The notes under the pieces were generated by a model. The model was not told the origin of the DNA and did not search any database. It saw only the letters and a list, made by a program, of their open reading frames with translations. This document shows, piece after piece, positions 60,554 through 64,000 of a stretch of DNA of 64,000 bases; the stretch's first letter is position 1, and every line of letters begins with the position of its first letter. A program made the translations under genes and the position numbers. The stretch is from Candidatus Lindowbacteria bacterium RIFCSPLOWO2_12_FULL_62_27 (GTDB lineage: Bacteria; Lindowbacteria; 2-12-FULL-62-27), in NCBI GenBank assembly GCA_001784175.1, contig MFPR01000043.1, forward strand, positions 1-64,000. Direction: 5' to 3'.

Positions 60554-62052
60554 CCGGGCTGCGCCGCCCGGCGCTGCCGGCGGTTTTTGTTCTGAGTCTT
60601 CTCGCATTCATGATCTGGACCGGCGCCGCCGATGCGGCGGGAAAAAAGCAGAAGTCGAAGCACTGGGCGCCGGACACCGCCGCACTGCAGGCCGCCCACG
60701 CGCTTGCGGATACGCCTGCGGCGGACACGCCGGTCGCGGCAACAGACACGCCGGTCGCCGCGCCGGCAGCCGACACGCCCGTCTCCGACACGATCGCGCC
60801 CGACACCCGCGCCTTCACGGCCCGGCCGGGCGGCCGGTTTTATCATGACCGCAGTTTCGCCCACGCCCCGCCGCCGGGCGGCGCGGGGGTGCTGACGGCG
60901 TCGGACACGATGTCCCTGAGCGACAGTTTCACGGCGTGTCCCATTTGTTTCGAAACGCCGATCACCGAGGAGGATTTCGATCTGGAGGAGGCCATCGCCA
61001 GCCAGGTTTCGGGCATCGTGGAGTTCCGGTACCGCAAGCTGGACAACCCGGCGATCGAGGATCGGCTGCGCCGGATCGGCCTGCCGATGACGAAGATACT
61101 GGACCGTAATCATCTCGAATTTTTCTTCACGCCCCTTCGATCGTCCTTTGAAAAGAACGCCATCTCGGCCGGCAACGGGTACATCTATTTCACGACGGGC
61201 CTCCTCGACATCATGGAAGACGACGACGAGGTCGCGTCCGTTCTGGCGCACGAAATCTGTCACGGGGAGTTCCGGCATGTCCTGCAGGACTTCAAGCTCA
61301 CCCAGAAACTGACCCTGATCACCGCCATCGCCTCCGCCGTCGTGAACCGCTCGGGAACCCTCGGCGGCGTCTTTCAGGTGCTCCAGGACTACGCCGCGCA
61401 ACTGGTGCTGAACGGATTTTCCCGGCAATTCGAGCTGGAGGCCGACGCCGGCGCCAAATGGATTCTGGAAAGCCTCGGCCGCGACACGCATGCGATGCGG
61501 CGCGTGCTTCAAAAGCTCGACGATCTCTCCCGCGACCGCCCCGACCGCCCGTCCGTCTTTGCGTCGCACCCGGAGGAATCGGCGCGGATCAAGGCCTTTG
61601 ACAACACCCTCGTGTTCAACCGGACCCTCCGCGGCGATACGCTGTCGATGCATCTCAAATTTCAGCGGCCCCGCGCCGTTGGGTGGTTCAAGGAGCGGGC
61701 TGTGCCGGCGCTCTACGCGACGATTCTGAACGAGCGCGACACCGCCGTGATCGTCGACAACTTTGAGGCCGCCTACCACGCCACGGACATGCCGCAGGTC
61801 AAAGTCGAGGTGTCGCCCGGCAGCATGTACATTCCGGAACACAGCTATGGGCAGATCAAGATTCTTGTGATCGCCAAGACAGACCTGTCGCGCCATCCGC
61901 GCGCGGTCGATTTTTCCTGTACCATTAAAAGAACAGATGAAGAGGCGGCCCCGCCAAAATCCAAATCCAAATCCAAAACGGAAAAGAAGGAAAAACCCAA
62001 ACCCGAACGAATCTCTTTTCATTTCGACCTTACCGATGCCGGCCGTCCGTGA
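60550..62052 (+). CDS. M48-family metalloprotease with signal peptide
   Basis: 500 residues from GTG at 60550, overlapping the tpiA stop. An N-terminal signal or anchor (LPAVFVLSLLAFMIW) and an Ala/Asp/Thr-rich linker with repeated ADTPVA-like units precede the protease domain. Zinc motif HEICH (LAHEICHGEF) and the downstream Glu in FELEADAGAKWIL define M48. Homologues (BepA/LoiP type) handle outer-membrane protein quality control in the periplasm. The C-terminal ~130 residues are not typical and end in a Lys/Pro-rich tail. Confidence 0.88.
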   Translation: MTGLRRPALPAVFVLSLLAFMIWTGAADAAGKKQKSKHWAPDTAALQAAHALADTPAADTPVAATDTPVAAPAADTPVSDTIAPDTRAFTARPGGRFYHDRSFAHAPPPGGAGVLTASDTMSLSDSFTACPICFETPITEEDFDLEEAIASQVSGIVEFRYRKLDNPAIEDRLRRIGLPMTKILDRNHLEFFFTPLRSSFEKNAISAGNGYIYFTTGLLDIMEDDDEVASVLAHEICHGEFRHVLQDFKLTQKLTLITAIASAVVNRSGTLGGVFQVLQDYAAQLVLNGFSRQFELEADAGAKWILESLGRDTHAMRRVLQKLDDLSRDRPDRPSVFASHPEESARIKAFDNTLVFNRTLRGDTLSMHLKFQRPRAVGWFKERAVPALYATILNERDTAVIVDNFEAAYHATDMPQVKVEVSPGSMYIPEHSYGQIKILVIAKTDLSRHPRAVDFSCTIKRTDEEAAPPKSKSKSKTEKKEKPKPERISFHFDLTDAGRP

Positions 62053-62626
62053 GTGGGCCGCCTACGGCTCCGTGGCCGCCGGGATTCTCTGCGCGGCCGC
62101 CCTGATCCGCTGGATGCCGGTCGTGCCGGCCCACTCGGGTCTGAATATTCCGAAGATAGTCGTTCCCGCGCGTGCCCCGGTTACGCCGGAGGCGCTGGTT
62201 GTCCGTCGTGATCTCCAGCCGCCGCCGTCACTGGAACGCCGGGTGACGCCGGCGCCGCGCGCTCCGCGCAAGGTCATTCCAGCGCGGGTGACGCCGGTGG
62301 CGGAAACGCCGGCGTCTGCGCCTGCGCCCGTCGAGCGTCCCGCTGTCCCGGTGGCTGTGCCGGTCCCGGTGGTTCCGGTGGTCCAGCCGGCCGCGCCGCG
62401 TCCGACGGGCATCCAGGTCAAAGTCGGGGACGCGGACAAATTCAGGGAGAGCGTCGGCGTCGTCGTCGCGCGCCATTCGGCCAAGGTCGAATTTTCCGGC
62501 GCCGCCATTCGAATTCAGGTGCCGGCCGACCGCCGCGTTGCCTTGAAGGCGGACTTGGACCGCGCCATTTTTGAACACCTGTCGGACGACGGCGTTTCAT
62601 TCCAGATCGATTTAACGTCTCCGTGA
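62036..62626 (+). CDS. Membrane-anchored proline-rich protein
   Basis: About 196 residues from the ATG at 62036, which overlaps the protease gene by 17 bases. One N-terminal membrane helix (YGSVAAGILCAAALIRWM), a Pro/Val/Ala-rich spacer of about 80 residues (PVAVPVPVVPVVQP), and a compact C-terminal domain of about 75 residues with VKVGDADKFRESVGVVVARH. No family recognised. A periplasm-spanning spacer is likely. Confidence 0.65.
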   Translation: MPAVREWAAYGSVAAGILCAAALIRWMPVVPAHSGLNIPKIVVPARAPVTPEALVVRRDLQPPPSLERRVTPAPRAPRKVIPARVTPVAETPASAPAPVERPAVPVAVPVPVVPVVQPAAPRPTGIQVKVGDADKFRESVGVVVARHSAKVEFSGAAIRIQVPADRRVALKADLDRAIFEHLSDDGVSFQIDLTSP

Positions 62627-62639
62627 AGCGCCGCGCTTC

Positions 62640-62668
62640 TTGACACTTTTTCCGGGACGACCTAGCAT
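62640..62668 (+). promoter_or_regulatory. Promoter of glmU
   Basis: TTGACA (62640-62645), 17-base spacer, TAGCAT (62663-62668). The ATG lies 16 bases after the -10 box, giving a leader of about 10 bases. Confidence 0.65.
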
Positions 62669-62684
62669 CCCTCTTTTGGCAACC

Positions 62685-64000
62685 ATGTCGAAACGAACCG
62701 GGGTCTTTTTGATTCTCGCTGCGGGCAAGGGTACCCGCATGAAGTCGCCGCTGGCGAAGGTCCTTCATCCGCTGTGCGGCCGGCCGATGTTGTGCCACCT
62801 GCTGGACCAGACGATGTCCTTTCGGGACATGCGGACGGTCTGCGTGATCGGGCACGACGCGGAGGGGGTGCGCGCGGTGCTGCCGGCGGCCGTTGGGTCG
62901 GTCATTCAATCCCCGCAGCGCGGGACGGGAGACGCCGTCCGCGTGGCCCGCCGGGCCTTTGCGGGCGCGCGGGTGCTGGTGGTGGCGCCGGGCGATGCCC
63001 CGATGGTGTCGGCGGGAACGTTTCGGCGGCTGCTCGAACACCACCGGCGCAAGAAGGCGCTGGCGACGGTGCTGACGGCGGAGCCGGAGGAACCGGCCGC
63101 GTATGGCCGGGTGATTTGCAATCCGGACGGCACGGTCCAGCGGATCGTTGAGGCGGTCGATGCCGATCCTGAGACGCTGAAGGTCCGGCGGATCAACACC
63201 GGCATCTACGCGTTCGACCCGCGGGCGCTTCTGGCCGTGATCGGCCGGATCGGCAAAGCGAACCGCAAAGGCGAGTTTTATCTGACGGATGCGATCGAGC
63301 TTTTGTCGGCCCGCGGCTGCGTCGCGTCGCTGAACACGGATGACCCGGACGAAGTCACCGGGATCAACAGTCTCGCCGAACTGGCCCGGCTGGAAGGCGC
63401 GATCCAGAAACATCTGCGCGGCCGGCTGATGGAAAACGGCGTGCAGATTCCGCATCCCCAGTCGGTTTACCTGGAGCCGTCGGTGCGGGTCGACGCCGGC
63501 GCGCGGCTTCTTCCCGGTTCGCATCTGGCGGGCCGGACGGTGGTGGAGGCCGGCGCGGTGATCGGGCCGGACGCGTTCGTGGTGGACAGCCGGATCGGCC
63601 CGCGGTCCCGGATCTGGTATTCGGTGGTTGAGGGATCGGTGCTCGGAGAAAATGTGGTGGTCGGCCCCTTCGCGCACCTTCGGCCAAAGACACGTCTGGC
63701 CCCGGGCGCCCGGGTGGGCAATTTTGTGGAAACGAAGGCCGCGCGAATCGAAAGCGGCGCGAAGGCGATGCACTTGTCGTATGTCGGAGACGTGACGATC
63801 GGCGCCGGGGCCAACATCGGCGCCGGGACGATCACGTGCAATTATGACGGATTTCATAAATATCCCACCCGGATCGGCCCCGGGGCCTTCATCGGCTCCA
63901 ATGCGTCGCTCGTGGCGCCGGTCACCGTGGGCGCCGGGGCCGTGGTGGGCGCCGGTTCGGTGATCACCAAAAATGTTCCGGCCGACAGTTTGGCGCTGAC
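62685..64000 (+). CDS. glmU: GlmU, bifunctional N-acetylglucosamine-1-phosphate uridyltransferase / glucosamine-1-phosphate acetyltransferase (cut by the window end)
   Basis: At least 438 residues, open to the last base. Uridyltransferase domain: LILAAGKGTRMKSPLAKVLH, QSPQRGTGDAV, VVAPGDAPM, RINTGIYAF and GEFYLTDAI. The C-terminal left-handed beta-helix acetyltransferase begins near residue 255 and shows VGNFVETKAARIESGAKAMH, LSYVGDVTIGAGANIGAGTI and TCNYDG. It makes UDP-GlcNAc for peptidoglycan and lipid A. About 20 residues are missing at the window edge. Confidence 0.97.
   Translation, partial: MSKRTGVFLILAAGKGTRMKSPLAKVLHPLCGRPMLCHLLDQTMSFRDMRTVCVIGHDAEGVRAVLPAAVGSVIQSPQRGTGDAVRVARRAFAGARVLVVAPGDAPMVSAGTFRRLLEHHRRKKALATVLTAEPEEPAAYGRVICNPDGTVQRIVEAVDADPETLKVRRINTGIYAFDPRALLAVIGRIGKANRKGEFYLTDAIELLSARGCVASLNTDDPDEVTGINSLAELARLEGAIQKHLRGRLMENGVQIPHPQSVYLEPSVRVDAGARLLPGSHLAGRTVVEAGAVIGPDAFVVDSRIGPRSRIWYSVVEGSVLGENVVVGPFAHLRPKTRLAPGARVGNFVETKAARIESGAKAMHLSYVGDVTIGAGANIGAGTITCNYDGFHKYPTRIGPGAFIGSNASLVAPVTVGAGAVVGAGSVITKNVPADSLAL

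Noticed and set aside
62442-63857. Minus-strand frame opposite glmU
   Set aside because: It is the shadow of glmU, which is open to the window end and carries all family motifs.

Overview
The window is about 64 kb of GC-rich bacterial chromosome. It probably comes from an uncultivated Gram-negative (diderm) lineage of the kind recovered in metagenomes. The diderm call rests on outer-membrane-type beta-barrels, Tat and Sec signal peptides, an alginate-export-like porin, a lamin-tail/FlgD-type secreted protein and a CFI-box-like C-terminus. An ECF-type sigma factor next to a Ser/Thr kinase-TPR protein is common in PVC/FCB-like bacteria. I cannot name the phylum from the sequence alone, and no rRNA or tRNA gene was seen.

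Layout. (1) 0-0.4 kb: broken tail of a PstS-like phosphate-binding protein. (2) 0.5-14.3 kb: a large chemotaxis-type operon on the plus strand: MCP, CheB, two CheW, CheR with two STAS-like domains, a hybrid CheA with two HPt domains and a receiver, a triple-receiver protein, CheX, a CheY-like protein and a 1143-residue CheX-FapA fusion. No flagellar or pilus genes are present. (3) 14.3-33.5 kb: housekeeping genes (peroxiredoxin, alpha-CTD-like protein, ATP-cone/uridine-kinase-like protein, murG, def, fmt, ABC exporter with a CPBP-protease tail, a BrnT/BrnA-type pair, TPR protein, dxr, rseP, proS) and a PaoABC-like periplasmic molybdenum hydroxylase. (4) 33.5-42.7 kb: a PP2C phosphatase, a large secreted protein, and an FHA - ECF sigma - Ser/Thr kinase operon whose kinase gene carries an in-frame amber codon. 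(5) 42.7-52.4 kb: an accessory island. Small toxin-antitoxin-like pairs (DUF5615/DUF433 three times, HepT/MntA, a shrunken MazF with its antitoxin, a retropepsin-like protease with a partner) all lie on the minus strand. They alternate with an interspersed ~75-80 bp GC-rich repeat (six copies), sit among plus-strand envelope genes, and are flanked by duplicated tails of the neighbouring host genes. (6) 52.3-57.4 kb: a secreted lamin-tail/FlgD-like protein (frameshifted), an outer-membrane porin whose start is separated from its signal peptide by a heptanucleotide repeat, a small exported protein and a FecR-domain protein. (7) 57.4-64 kb: gap-pgk-tpiA, an M48 metalloprotease, a membrane-anchored protein and the start of glmU (cut by the window end).

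A recurring signal is the promoter form TTGnnn-N17-nAnnnT. In at least nine transcription units, including nearly every TA-like operon, the start codon lies only 6-9 bases after the -10 box, which predicts leaderless or nearly leaderless mRNAs. Genes inside operons instead carry clear Shine-Dalgarno sequences.

The most novel-looking items are the repeat-plus-TA cassette arrangement with its fixed promoter geometry, the putative phase-variable porin, the CheX-FapA fusion in the chemotaxis operon, and the retropepsin two-gene unit.
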